DNA of 13,078 bases from Gemmatimonadales bacterium UBA1120 (GTDB lineage: Bacteria > Gemmatimonadota > Gemmatimonadetes > Longimicrobiales > Gaopeijiaceae), in the NCBI GenBank assembly GCA_002313925.1, contig DCAZ01000006.1:2435-15512 (forward strand). The letters are read 5' to 3'. Position numbers and translations under genes: made by a program. The notes beneath the pieces were generated by a model. The model made no database searches, was not told where the DNA came from, and was given only the letters and a program-made list of their open reading frames with translations. Below are positions 6,490-13,078 of this stretch, in pieces (position 1 is the first letter of the stretch; every line of letters begins with the position of its first letter).

Positions 6490-7341
6490 CTATCGGAAGG
6501 TCTCGAGAAATCTGGCTCGTGAAGCGTGGCGCAGCCGGACCAAGGCCTTTTCTTTGATCTGCCGCACTCGCTCACGTGTGACGCCAAGAAGAGAGCCAAT
6601 ATCCTCAAGAGTCATCGGCTTTTGATCATCAAGTCCGAAGTAGAGTCTTAGGATCTTCGCTTCCCGTTCCTTGAGAGACGCAAGTGCTACCTCAATCGTA
6701 TCACCAAGCGCACGCTCATAGGTCTCCTGTTCAGGGCCTGGCGAATACTGGTCAGGAAGATAGTCCAGAAGGCGACCGTTCTCTCCTGGTTTTATCGGTG
6801 AATCAAGGGAAAGATGGGAGCGTGACACTGCTAAAGTACTGCGCACTTCTTCTTCACTGAGATCCAGTTCCTGAGCGAGTTCTTTAACCGTAGGATCTCT
6901 TCCGAGTTCTTGTAATAGTTCTGAACTTCGTCGACCAATACGGTGGAGTGCACCAGCACGATTCAGAGGAATCCGAACGATCCGGCTCTGTTCCGCAAGC
7001 GTCTGGAGTATCGCCTGGCGTATCCACCACACGGCATAGCTAATGAACCTTATTCCTTTGGATTGATCAAATTTTTGAGCCGCTCGGATTAATCCCAAGT
7101 TGCCCTCATTGATAAGATCTGAAAGCGGAACACCTTGGTTCTGGTACTTCTTTGCAACCGAGACGACAAATCGCAGATTTGAGCGGACTAGTTTATCAAG
7201 TCCACCCTTATCTCCCTCTTCGATGAGCTTTCCCAATCGAACCTCTTCTTCACGGTCGATAAGGGGGTAACGTCCAATTTCCCTGAAGTACTGGTCCAGT
7301 GATCCTTCCCCTAAGAATCCACCGCGGCTGGAGGAGGTCAT
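6490..7341 (-). CDS. RpoD/SigA-type RNA polymerase sigma factor without region 1.1
   Basis: This is a sigma-70-family factor of the primary type. Domains in the 283 residues are: region 1.2 (SLDQYFREIGRYPLIDREEEVRL, 14-36); region 2 (about 50-125), with NLRFVVSVAKKYQNQGVPLSDLINEGNLGLIRAAQKFD for core binding and GIRFISYAVWWIRQAILQTLAEQSRIVRIP for -10 recognition and melting; region 3 (about 127-185); and region 4 (about 218-275), with MTLEDIGSLLGVTRERVRQIKEKAL as the -35 helix-turn-helix. Region 1.1 is absent, as in the short primary factors of Bacteroidota and relatives. It could be the main sigma or a closely related group 2 factor. I favour the main one because of its core-operon setting, but a second rpoD elsewhere cannot be excluded. 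I chose the ATG at 7341-7339; a TTG codon immediately before it (7344) is also in frame. No good Shine-Dalgarno is visible. Confidence 0.93.
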   Translation of the reverse strand: MTSSSRGGFLGEGSLDQYFREIGRYPLIDREEEVRLGKLIEEGDKGGLDKLVRSNLRFVVSVAKKYQNQGVPLSDLINEGNLGLIRAAQKFDQSKGIRFISYAVWWIRQAILQTLAEQSRIVRIPLNRAGALHRIGRRSSELLQELGRDPTVKELAQELDLSEEEVRSTLAVSRSHLSLDSPIKPGENGRLLDYLPDQYSPGPEQETYERALGDTIEVALASLKEREAKILRLYFGLDDQKPMTLEDIGSLLGVTRERVRQIKEKALVRLRHASRARFLETFR

Positions 7342-7510
7342 CAATAACGCAGGTAGTTTGGGCGAGGGATGGGACCGACTGACTCTTGCCGTTCAAAATA
7401 TTCGACTGACAGGGCACTCGGATTCGGTGGGTAGAATCAGGCTTGATTGACTCGGACGCAACCAGGGTTCTCCTTAGAATCACCTGGACAAGACATGAAA
7501 CAATCGAGTC
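7342..7510 (-). other. Spacer between response regulator and sigma factor, nothing firm
   Basis: These roughly 170 bases carry no gene that I can support. Read on the minus strand there is a weak CCAGG...CCTGG inverted repeat with a 16-base loop and no U-run, and no convincing -35/-10 pair. The sigma gene may have its own promoter here, but I cannot point to it. Confidence 0.4.
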
Positions 7511-8872
7511 CTAGTCCTCTCTCACAAGACCATACTTTTCAATCTTCTTGTAAAGGTTGGACCTGGGCATTTCAATACGGCGAGCAGTTTCAGCCACATT
7601 CCAATCGTTCGCTCGAAGCTTGCCCACAATGTAGGCGCGTTCAGCCTCTTCCTTGAAAGCACTGAAATTATCTAGTGCCAATAGTTCCCTTCCCGGGTCG
7701 ACAGATCTTGCTCGTGAGATAGCGAGAGAATCAACATCATCAGAGGTAATTTTACTCCCATCAGAAAGGATCAGTAAGCGCTCTACGGTGTTGCGCAATT
7801 CGCGAACATTGCCAGGCCAGGTCAATGTCTTTAGCCGCTCCATCGCCGCATCCGAAAAGACACGTAGTGCGCTTCCCTCACGAGCAACCATTCCTTCGCT
7901 AAAGTGAGTTACTAGCATCGGAATATCTTCTCGGCGGTCACGCAAAGATGGCACACTGATCGGCACCACATTTAGTCGGTAAAATAGGTCTTCACGAAAC
8001 CCTCCATCCTCAATTTCCTGTTCAAGGTTCTTGTTCGTCGCCGAGAGAACCCGAACATCGACTTCGACCGCTTCTGATCCTCCAATCCTGGTTAAAACCC
8101 CCTGCTCCAGTACCCGGAGTACTTTAGCTTGTGCATCCCGCGACATATCACCGATTTCATCAAGGAAAAGTGTCCCCCCGTTCGCCTGTTCGAACTTTCC
8201 CGCTCGATCAGCGAAAGCCCCAGTGAACGACCCCCTCAAGTGCCCGAACAATTCAGATTCAATTAACTCTGATGGAATTGCGGCACAATTAACTTCGATG
8301 AATACGGTATCAGATCTTGATGAAAGTCGATGAATAGCACGAGCAACAAGTTCCTTGCCCGTACCATTCTCACCAGAGATCAATATTCGAGCATCGGTTG
8401 CCGCCACCTTCTCAATCCGCTCAAGAACACGGCGGATCGGTAGTGAATTACCCACTATCTCATAGCGACTCTCAACCTGGCTCCGGAGTTCCGCCATGCT
8501 TTCTGTGAGACCCTTCAACTCCAATGCTCGACGAAGAGTGACGAGAAGGCGATCCGTATCCAAGGGTTTCTCAAGGAAGTCATACGCACCCCTTCGAGTT
8601 GCCTCTAGCGCGGTATCGATAGTCCCATGACCTGAAATCATGATTACCAGAGACCCTGGACTTTCATCCCCAAGCCTAGCGAGCACTTCCAGTCCGTCCA
8701 TCCCGGGCATCTTCACATCCAAGAACACCAGGTCCGGCTGGAATATGTTAGCGACTAGAAGAGCATCCGGCCCATCCTCTGCTACACGGACTTCCTGCCC
8801 CTCATACTCAAAAACTTGTGCAAGGGCGTCACGAATTCCCTTCTCGTCATCGACGATCAACAAGCGTGCCAT
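7511..8872 (-). CDS. Sigma-54-dependent response regulator (NtrC family)
   Basis: This is a three-domain enhancer-binding activator of 453 residues. The receiver domain (about 1-120) has Asp8, Asp9, phospho-acceptor Asp52 and Lys102. The AAA+ domain (about 137-370) has Walker A GENGTGKE at 167-174, loop 1 GSFTGA at 214-219, Walker B GGTLFLDEIGD at 232-242, SATN at 277-280, the FREDLFYRLNV arginine-finger region at 292-302 and WPGNVREL at 352-359. A Fis-type helix-turn-helix ends the protein (about 418-447, NVAETARRIEMPRSNLYKKIEKYG). It should be phosphorylated by a histidine kinase and drive sigma-54 promoters, but neither a kinase nor rpoN is in the window. Loop 1, which contacts sigma-54, is GSFTGA here, against the usual GAFTGA. 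The start ATG abuts the stop of the preceding gene directly, with GGGGAT just upstream. The architecture resembles NtrC, NtrX and ZraR; the target genes cannot be predicted. Confidence 0.94.
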   Translation of the reverse strand: MARLLIVDDEKGIRDALAQVFEYEGQEVRVAEDGPDALLVANIFQPDLVFLDVKMPGMDGLEVLARLGDESPGSLVIMISGHGTIDTALEATRRGAYDFLEKPLDTDRLLVTLRRALELKGLTESMAELRSQVESRYEIVGNSLPIRRVLERIEKVAATDARILISGENGTGKELVARAIHRLSSRSDTVFIEVNCAAIPSELIESELFGHLRGSFTGAFADRAGKFEQANGGTLFLDEIGDMSRDAQAKVLRVLEQGVLTRIGGSEAVEVDVRVLSATNKNLEQEIEDGGFREDLFYRLNVVPISVPSLRDRREDIPMLVTHFSEGMVAREGSALRVFSDAAMERLKTLTWPGNVRELRNTVERLLILSDGSKITSDDVDSLAISRARSVDPGRELLALDNFSAFKEEAERAYIVGKLRANDWNVAETARRIEMPRSNLYKKIEKYGLVRED

Positions 8873-9535
8873 CTAGTCATCCCCATCTCTAGCATGTTCT
8901 TCTCTCTCAGGATTAGCCAATAGAAAGAGACTATCCGCACGGACGAACACCGACTCTATACCATCAGGTTTGGGTATCAATAGAGCATTCCGAGGCAGGG
9001 CCCTTCGTCCTTCTCGCCCAAAGGCTGTCAGGATCGCGGGTATGAGGCTCGAAGGTATCGGTATCTTAGCCATCCAGAGTCTATTGATGATTAAAGAAAA
9101 GTGGCCTTGATCTAGTGGAGCAATCATACCCTGCATTTCAACCGCGATGGTATCTGGTAGAAGTCCGATGATCTCGTCTAGTTTTGGGAGCCCCGGAAAT
9201 TTCTCTGCGATGACAAGCGCAGACAACCTGACTCGTTCTTCCTCAAATTCTACCCTCGGCTCTAGGAGGCCCAGAGGAATGATCCCCGGAACCGCATAGC
9301 GGACGACCGATGATACCTCAACGCTCGCTAGCACAAGCTTGTCATTTGACTCACCCCCTCGCAGCCTCTCAAAACGATCCATCGTAAGATCGGAGAGGGA
9401 CACACTAGGCTGACCATCTTCTGCACATCCCTCACAAGGATTTGAATCTAGAAAACGATTTATCGGGGGGAGGCCCCACTTGAAGCCCGCGTAGATAGCG
9501 GGAATGAGAAAAACCAGAAGCATCAATTTCCTCAT
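8873..9535 (-). CDS. Unrecognised membrane-anchored or exported protein with CxxC
   Basis: I do not recognise this 220-residue protein with confidence. It begins with a basic-hydrophobic segment (MRK then about residues 4-18) that looks like a signal anchor or signal peptide without a clean cleavage site. Cys34 and Cys37 form a CxxC just after it. The rest (about 50-205) looks like a soluble, strand-rich domain with a Pro-rich turn (PIPSSLIP) near residues 158-165, and the C-terminal tail is charged. The pattern of long amphipathic strands and a late G/P-rich turn faintly recalls LmeA/DUF2993-type lipid-binding domains, but that is only a visual impression. It lies 16 bases after thpR and its stop abuts the response-regulator start, so it is probably cotranscribed with both. 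The GGTAGGGT repeat just upstream of the ATG can serve as the ribosome-binding site. Confidence 0.75.
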   Translation of the reverse strand: MRKLMLLVFLIPAIYAGFKWGLPPINRFLDSNPCEGCAEDGQPSVSLSDLTMDRFERLRGGESNDKLVLASVEVSSVVRYAVPGIIPLGLLEPRVEFEEERVRLSALVIAEKFPGLPKLDEIIGLLPDTIAVEMQGMIAPLDQGHFSLIINRLWMAKIPIPSSLIPAILTAFGREGRRALPRNALLIPKPDGIESVFVRADSLFLLANPEREEHARDGDD

Positions 9536-9551
9536 ACCCTACCTACCCTAC

Positions 9552-10115
9552 TCAAGCAGAGGCCAGCTTAGCACTGGAAATCACGCTATATCGGGCACCG
9601 TTCTTGGATAGCTCACTACGAATAAGATTGGTCCTATCTACCTTCAATTCTCTATTGAAATCCAACTCAGCGAGTAGCTTGTCGAGTCCGCAAAACATAC
9701 CTGCACCGGCCCTTTCCTTCGCTCGAGCAAGTGTGATATGTGGACGGAATACCCTCGCTTCAGACTCAAAGCCACACTGCCCGAGAGCCCATTCTAGGTC
9801 CTGTTTTAAGCACCTGAGTTCGGGGCTTGCGCCGATCCCAAGCCAGATCAGACTTGGAGAGCGAATACTCGGGAACGCGCCAAACCCACCCAGAGCAATT
9901 GAAAATACTCTGGTCTGGCTCGCCACCTTGGACATTGCTGCCTCGATTGGCTCTACCTGCTCACCACTCACTTCACCAAGAAATTTCATTGTAATATGGA
10001 AATTTTCTAGACCGATCCAGCGCACGGGGAAATCTTTCTCTTGTAAAACCTGGGTTGCACTCTGGATCCGCCGGCGCTCCCTCTTTGGGAGGTTCAAGCC
10101 TATGAAGAGGCGCAT
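9552..10115 (-). CDS. thpR: RNA 2',3'-cyclic phosphodiesterase (2H family, LigT/ThpR)
   Basis: ThpR opens 2',3'-cyclic phosphate ends of RNA; the E. coli homologue was first described as a 2'-5' RNA ligase. The 187-residue form starts MRLFIGLNLP, the standard N-terminus of the family. It has the two HxTx catalytic motifs, HITM at 40-43 (context ENFHITMKFLGEV) and HITL at 126-129 (context FRPHITLARA), about 85 residues apart as expected. The frame stays open for another 78 codons upstream (ATG at 10349), but that stretch has no resemblance to the family and would nearly fill the intergenic region, so I start at the ATG at 10115-10113. No Shine-Dalgarno is obvious there. It is the first minus-strand gene, divergent from the pnt operon, and is followed by the unrecognised CxxC gene after 16 bases. 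Confidence 0.92.
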   Translation of the reverse strand: MRLFIGLNLPKRERRRIQSATQVLQEKDFPVRWIGLENFHITMKFLGEVSGEQVEPIEAAMSKVASQTRVFSIALGGFGAFPSIRSPSLIWLGIGASPELRCLKQDLEWALGQCGFESEARVFRPHITLARAKERAGAGMFCGLDKLLAELDFNRELKVDRTNLIRSELSKNGARYSVISSAKLASA

Positions 10116-10245
10116 CTGATTTCGATTCGATGGTTGAATTAGCGGAGGCTTATTCTGATACCAATAACACCCTGATAGTTCCGGGCTTGATCCATTACTT
10201 AGAGCGTGAACCGATAAGGTAGGTACCAGTCCCGTAAGGCGTCGA

Positions 10246-10265
10246 GATAGCGTGATAAATCTATC
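10246..10265. repeat. Short inverted repeat in thpR/pnt spacer
   Basis: GATAG and CTATC are separated by ten bases. The arms are only five bases long and could be chance. It is listed because it lies in the divergent spacer between thpR and pntAA, about 110 bases before the pntAA start. Confidence 0.25.
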
Positions 10266-10287
10266 CGCCAGGAAGAGTAGAAATGGA

Positions 10288-10313
10288 GCATGGGTTGTGT
10301 TACCCATTGATGC
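10288..10313. promoter_or_regulatory. Imperfect palindrome, candidate operator upstream of pntAA
   Basis: GCATGGGT - six bases - ACCCAT, then TG, then ATGC. The inner arms pair over six bases and the outer four pair again after a two-base bulge. It lies 60-85 bases before the pntAA start and overlaps the candidate -35 of the pnt promoter, which is where a repressor site would be placed. The bound protein, if any, is unknown. Confidence 0.35.
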
Positions 10314-10323
10314 TCTATAGGAT
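10295..10323 (+). promoter_or_regulatory. Weak candidate promoter for the pnt operon
   Basis: TTGTGT (10295-10300) is followed after 17 bases by TAGGAT (10318-10323). This matches three of six -35 bases and four of six -10 bases and would place the start near 10330, about 44 bases before pntAA. It is the best pair I found in the spacer, but a weak one. Confidence 0.3.
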
Positions 10324-10373
10324 GGCCGCCTCTGTTTGGAGGTACTCATCGAAAAATCGGCTGGAGAGTGCGA

Positions 10374-11516
10374 ATGAGGGTAGCCGTTCTTAAGGAAACG
10401 CGTTCTGCTGAAAACAGAGTTGCGTTGGTCCCCTTAGGTGTCAAAAACTTGGTCAAACGGGGACTTACTGTCACTGTTCAGACGGGTGCGGGGGAGACCT
10501 CGGGAGTCTCTGACCTCATGTACCGGGAAGCCGGTGCTGAGATCGCAGCCAGCGCCCAAGAGACCCTCGAGGATGCAAAGCTCATTCTGGTTGTTAACCC
10601 ACCGTCTTCTAATGAGCTGGCCCATCTTTCAGAAGGCTCCATCCTAGTTGGATTTCTTGACCCATTGTCGGATCCTGACCTAGTAAGTCGACTTATCGAA
10701 CTAAAGGTTACCGGGATTTCAATGGAGCTCGTCCCTCGAATTACACGAGCTCAATCGATGGACGCCCTATCCTCGCAGGCTACGGTGGCAGGCTACAAGG
10801 CAGTTTTACTCGCCGCCAATCACCTGCCAAAATTCCTACCGATGTTTACTACAGCTGCAGGTACGATCCGCCCGGCTAAAGCGCTCATCCTTGGAGCAGG
10901 AGTTGCGGGGCTCCAGGCAATTGCTACAGCAAGAAGACTAGGAGCAGTCGTTGAGGCCTTTGATGTGCGACCAGCTGTCAAAGAACAAGTAGAGAGCCTG
11001 GGGGCGTCATTCCTTGAGTCAGAAGAGGAGGTCACTGCCGAAGGAGAAGGGGGATATGCGAAAGAGCTCACAGAAGACCAGCATAGTAAGGAGCTCGAAC
11101 TGATCGGCAGTGCACTAATAGATACAGATATCGTGATCACTACTGCTCAAATTCCTGGCAGAGAAGCACCGGTCCTGATCACTGAAGATATGGTTAAAAC
11201 CATGAAATACGGGTCAGTAATCGTTGACCTCGCGGCTGAAAGCGGAGGTAATTGCGAACTGAGCGAGGTCGGTGAAACCGTACTAGCGCATGGAGTTCAA
11301 ATCCTGGGGCCTTTAAATCTGGCAACAAGCATCCCTGTACACTCCAGCCAAATGTATTCAAAGAACATTGTCACCCTAATCAGTGAATTTCTTGGGGACG
11401 ATGGTCAACTCCAATTGGATTTCGAGAATGATGTAGTGGGACCCTCTACCGTAACACACGGGGGTGAGGTTCAGAATGAACGTGTTAAGTCGGTAATGCG
11501 ATCAAACAGCCTGTGA
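10374..11516 (+). CDS. pntAA: NAD(P) transhydrogenase subunit alpha part 1 (NAD(H)-binding domain I)
   Basis: PntAA is the peripheral NAD(H)-binding component (dI) of the membrane transhydrogenase, which transfers hydride between NADH and NADP+ coupled to proton translocation. The 380 residues show MRVAVLKETRSAENRVALVP at the N-terminus, the RQD-loop PRITRAQSMDALSSQ at 121-135 (Arg122, Gln127 and Asp130 contact the nicotinamide), the Rossmann motif GAGVAGLQAI at 174-183, Asp197 in FDVR for the NAD ribose, and the mobile-loop GEGGYAKE region near 224-231. I chose ATG 10374 because GGAG at 10363-10366 gives a seven-base spacing; the GTG at 10368 is also in frame but lies too close to that site. 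It lacks the membrane helices that E. coli PntA carries. These are encoded by the next gene, as in Rhodospirillum rubrum. Confidence 0.96.
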   Translation: MRVAVLKETRSAENRVALVPLGVKNLVKRGLTVTVQTGAGETSGVSDLMYREAGAEIAASAQETLEDAKLILVVNPPSSNELAHLSEGSILVGFLDPLSDPDLVSRLIELKVTGISMELVPRITRAQSMDALSSQATVAGYKAVLLAANHLPKFLPMFTTAAGTIRPAKALILGAGVAGLQAIATARRLGAVVEAFDVRPAVKEQVESLGASFLESEEEVTAEGEGGYAKELTEDQHSKELELIGSALIDTDIVITTAQIPGREAPVLITEDMVKTMKYGSVIVDLAAESGGNCELSEVGETVLAHGVQILGPLNLATSIPVHSSQMYSKNIVTLISEFLGDDGQLQLDFENDVVGPSTVTHGGEVQNERVKSVMRSNSL

Positions 11517-11550
11517 ACCGGGCTAACAACTTCACCTCCTGGGAGAACTA

Positions 11551-11835
11551 ATGGGCGAGTTCGACTTGATGACGGGACTTTACGTATTCGTGCTCGCGGC
11601 CCTCGCGGGCCGTGAGGTGATCACAAAGGTCCCCCCAACCCTACATACACCGCTCATGTCAGGTGCCAACGCGATTTCGGGAATCGCGATCGTAGGAGCA
11701 ATCATTGTCGCAGCAAAAGCAGAAGGTGCGCTGCAGGTGACACTTGGGGTCATTGCCATCGCCATGGCTACAATCAATGTGATCGGCGGATTCATGGTTA
11801 CCGATCGGATGCTTGCCATGTTCAAGAAGAGGTAG
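11551..11835 (+). CDS. pntAB: NAD(P) transhydrogenase subunit alpha part 2 (membrane domain)
   Basis: PntAB supplies the alpha-side transmembrane helices of domain II. The 94-residue protein has about three membrane segments (about 8-20, 39-55 and 61-83), the conserved loop LHTPLMSGANAISGI at 31-45 and NVIGGFMVTDRML at 76-88. Ser43 occupies the position where the Thermus-type alpha-2 subunit has the proton-channel histidine (NAI/FHG). That serine is also found in E. coli-type sequences, where the histidine is in PntB instead. A good ribosome-binding site (GGGAG, 11541-11545) lies five bases before the ATG. It follows pntAA by 34 bases and precedes pntB by five. Confidence 0.95.
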   Translation: MGEFDLMTGLYVFVLAALAGREVITKVPPTLHTPLMSGANAISGIAIVGAIIVAAKAEGALQVTLGVIAIAMATINVIGGFMVTDRMLAMFKKR

Positions 11836-11840
11836 GGATA

Positions 11841-13078
11841 ATGGACATAAGTATTCAACTAACCTATCTGCTTTCCGCGATCCTATTCGTTGTCGGCCTG
11901 AAGCGCCTTCAGTCACCTGCAACAGCCCGCAAAGGCAATGGTCTCGCAGCCTTGGCAATGCTTCTTGCTGTCATCGCGACAGTACTCGAGACCCAAATCC
12001 TTGACTGGACTTGGATCCTAGTAGGGGTCCTCCTAGGCGGAGTGATCGGTACAGCAGCAGCTCGTTTAGTTGAAATGACTTCAATGCCTGAACTCGTAGG
12101 GATCTTTAACGCTTTTGGCGGCGGGGCTTCTGCACTCGTGGCAATCGCTGAGTTCCTTACAACACCTGGGATTGGAGCAAGTACCGCAGGAGTGACGATC
12201 CTGCTTGGTACCTTAATTGGAAGTGTGACCTTCACTGGTTCCTTCATCGCGTTCGCAAAGTTACAGGGCCTAATGACTGGGAATCCCATCACTTTCCCGC
12301 TCCAAAATGTATTCAATGCTCTTCTGTTCTTGGCTGCTATCTCTTTGGGTGCGATGACCCTCGGTGTATTCGGGTCCGGAGATCCCCAGACACTCTTCTA
12401 CGTGTTCTGTGGCCTTGCTCTCATCCTCGGAGTGTTGCTTGTGATTCCGATCGGTGGAGCGGATATGCCAGTCGTAGTCTCACTGCTCAACTCCTATTCT
12501 GGCCTAGCAGCCAGTGCTGCCGGCTTCGCGATCGGTAACAACATCCTAATCATCTCAGGCGCACTTGTTGGTGCCTCTGGGCTAATCCTCACGCAACTCA
12601 TGTGCAAGGGGATGAATAGATCTCTGGCAAACGTCGCCTTCGGTGGCTTTGGTGGAACTGCGGGCGTTGATCGATCTGAGATTGGTCAACGGCCAGTGCA
12701 GAGTGCTGACGCGGAAGGAGTAGCAGCTGAACTGGGATATGTTAATTCGGTAGTGGTGGTGCCCGGATATGGACTGGCCGTGGCACAGTCTCAACATGAA
12801 CTTCGGAAGGTAGGGGATCTGCTGGAGGAACGCGGAGTTGACGTAAAATATGCGATCCACCCGGTCGCCGGTCGTATGCCAGGTCATATGAACGTCCTGC
12901 TCGCAGAAGCAGACGTGAGCTATGATAAGCTCTACGATCTGGATGAGATCAATGATGATTTTGGAAATACTGATGTGGTGTTGGTTGTTGGAGCAAATGA
13001 CGTCGTAAATCCAGCTGCGCGAGATCCACAATCTGTCATTACTGGAATGCCAATCCTGGACGTTGATCGGGCAAGGAG
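11841..13078 (+). CDS. pntB: NAD(P) transhydrogenase subunit beta, 3' end cut by window edge
   Basis: PntB carries the beta-side membrane helices and the NADP(H)-binding domain III. The 412 codons present contain about eight or nine membrane segments (about 7-260) and domain III (from about 290). Recognisable motifs are VEMTSMPELVGIFNAFGGGAS at 77-97, IGGADMPVVVSLLNSYSGLAASAAGF at 204-229 (Asp208 and Asn217 correspond to the channel residues Asp213 and Asn222 of E. coli), the NADP-binding VPGYGLAVAQSQHELR at 307-322, HPVAGRMPGHMNVLLAEA at 340-357, and GANDVVNPAA at 384-393. Residue 90 is Asn where E. coli has the channel His91. About 50 residues are missing beyond the right edge. The ATG at 11841 has AGGTAGGG just upstream, overlapping the pntAB stop. 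Confidence 0.96.
   Translation, partial: MDISIQLTYLLSAILFVVGLKRLQSPATARKGNGLAALAMLLAVIATVLETQILDWTWILVGVLLGGVIGTAAARLVEMTSMPELVGIFNAFGGGASALVAIAEFLTTPGIGASTAGVTILLGTLIGSVTFTGSFIAFAKLQGLMTGNPITFPLQNVFNALLFLAAISLGAMTLGVFGSGDPQTLFYVFCGLALILGVLLVIPIGGADMPVVVSLLNSYSGLAASAAGFAIGNNILIISGALVGASGLILTQLMCKGMNRSLANVAFGGFGGTAGVDRSEIGQRPVQSADAEGVAAELGYVNSVVVVPGYGLAVAQSQHELRKVGDLLEERGVDVKYAIHPVAGRMPGHMNVLLAEADVSYDKLYDLDEINDDFGNTDVVLVVGANDVVNPAARDPQSVITGMPILDVDRAR

Noticed and set aside
9604..10119. Plus-strand open frame of 171 codons opposite thpR
   Set aside because: It mirrors thpR, which has both HxTx motifs; the antisense protein has no family features.
12582..13031. Minus-strand open frame of 149 codons opposite pntB
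   Set aside because: The plus strand here encodes the conserved NADP-binding domain of PntB; the antisense frame has no ribosome-binding site or domain.

Overview
This is an ordinary, densely packed chromosomal core region. Nothing in it looks mobile: I see no IS element, prophage, CRISPR array, tRNA or rRNA. GC content is roughly 50% throughout, and I noticed no island of different composition. The gene order rplM-rpsI-rpsB-tsf-pyrH-frr-uppS-cdsA-dxr, a short primary-type sigma factor without region 1.1, an EF-Ts of about 200 residues, a long C-terminal extension on S2 and a three-gene Pnt transhydrogenase together suggest a bacterium of the FCB side of the tree. A Gemmatimonadota-like lineage is my best guess. 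That is inference from protein character and synteny, and the GC content is lower than in cultured members of that phylum.

Layout. Positions 1-10115 are all on the minus strand; in the order of transcription (right to left) they are thpR (2H RNA phosphodiesterase/ligase), an unrecognised membrane-anchored or exported protein, a sigma-54-type response regulator, an RpoD-like sigma factor, and then the translation and envelope block rplM, rpsI, rpsB, tsf, pyrH, frr, uppS, cdsA and dxr. dxr runs off the left edge. A near-consensus sigma-70 promoter lies between the sigma factor and rplM and is the obvious entry point for the nine-gene block. Most genes in the block overlap or are spaced by less than 100 bases. 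Positions 10374-13078 are on the plus strand and carry pntAA, pntAB and pntB (cut by the right edge). They diverge from thpR across a spacer of about 260 bases that contains inverted repeats.

How the genes work together. The nine-gene block joins ribosome parts (L13, S9, S2), elongation and recycling factors (EF-Ts, RRF) and UMP kinase to three envelope-lipid enzymes: Dxr (isoprenoid precursor), UppS (undecaprenyl carrier) and CdsA (CDP-diacylglycerol). It therefore couples growth-rate-controlled translation to membrane and wall synthesis. The pnt operon encodes the membrane transhydrogenase that links NADH/NADPH exchange to proton movement.

The most interesting observation is in the transhydrogenase. 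Both places where a proton-channel histidine is normally found are non-histidine here (Ser43 of PntAB and Asn90 of PntB), and the visible membrane domain of PntB has no histidine. Secondary points are the 110-residue basic-then-acidic tail on S2, a possible S2 leader hairpin, the unidentified CxxC protein and the GSFTGA variant in the response regulator. I did not find a previously undescribed multi-gene system.
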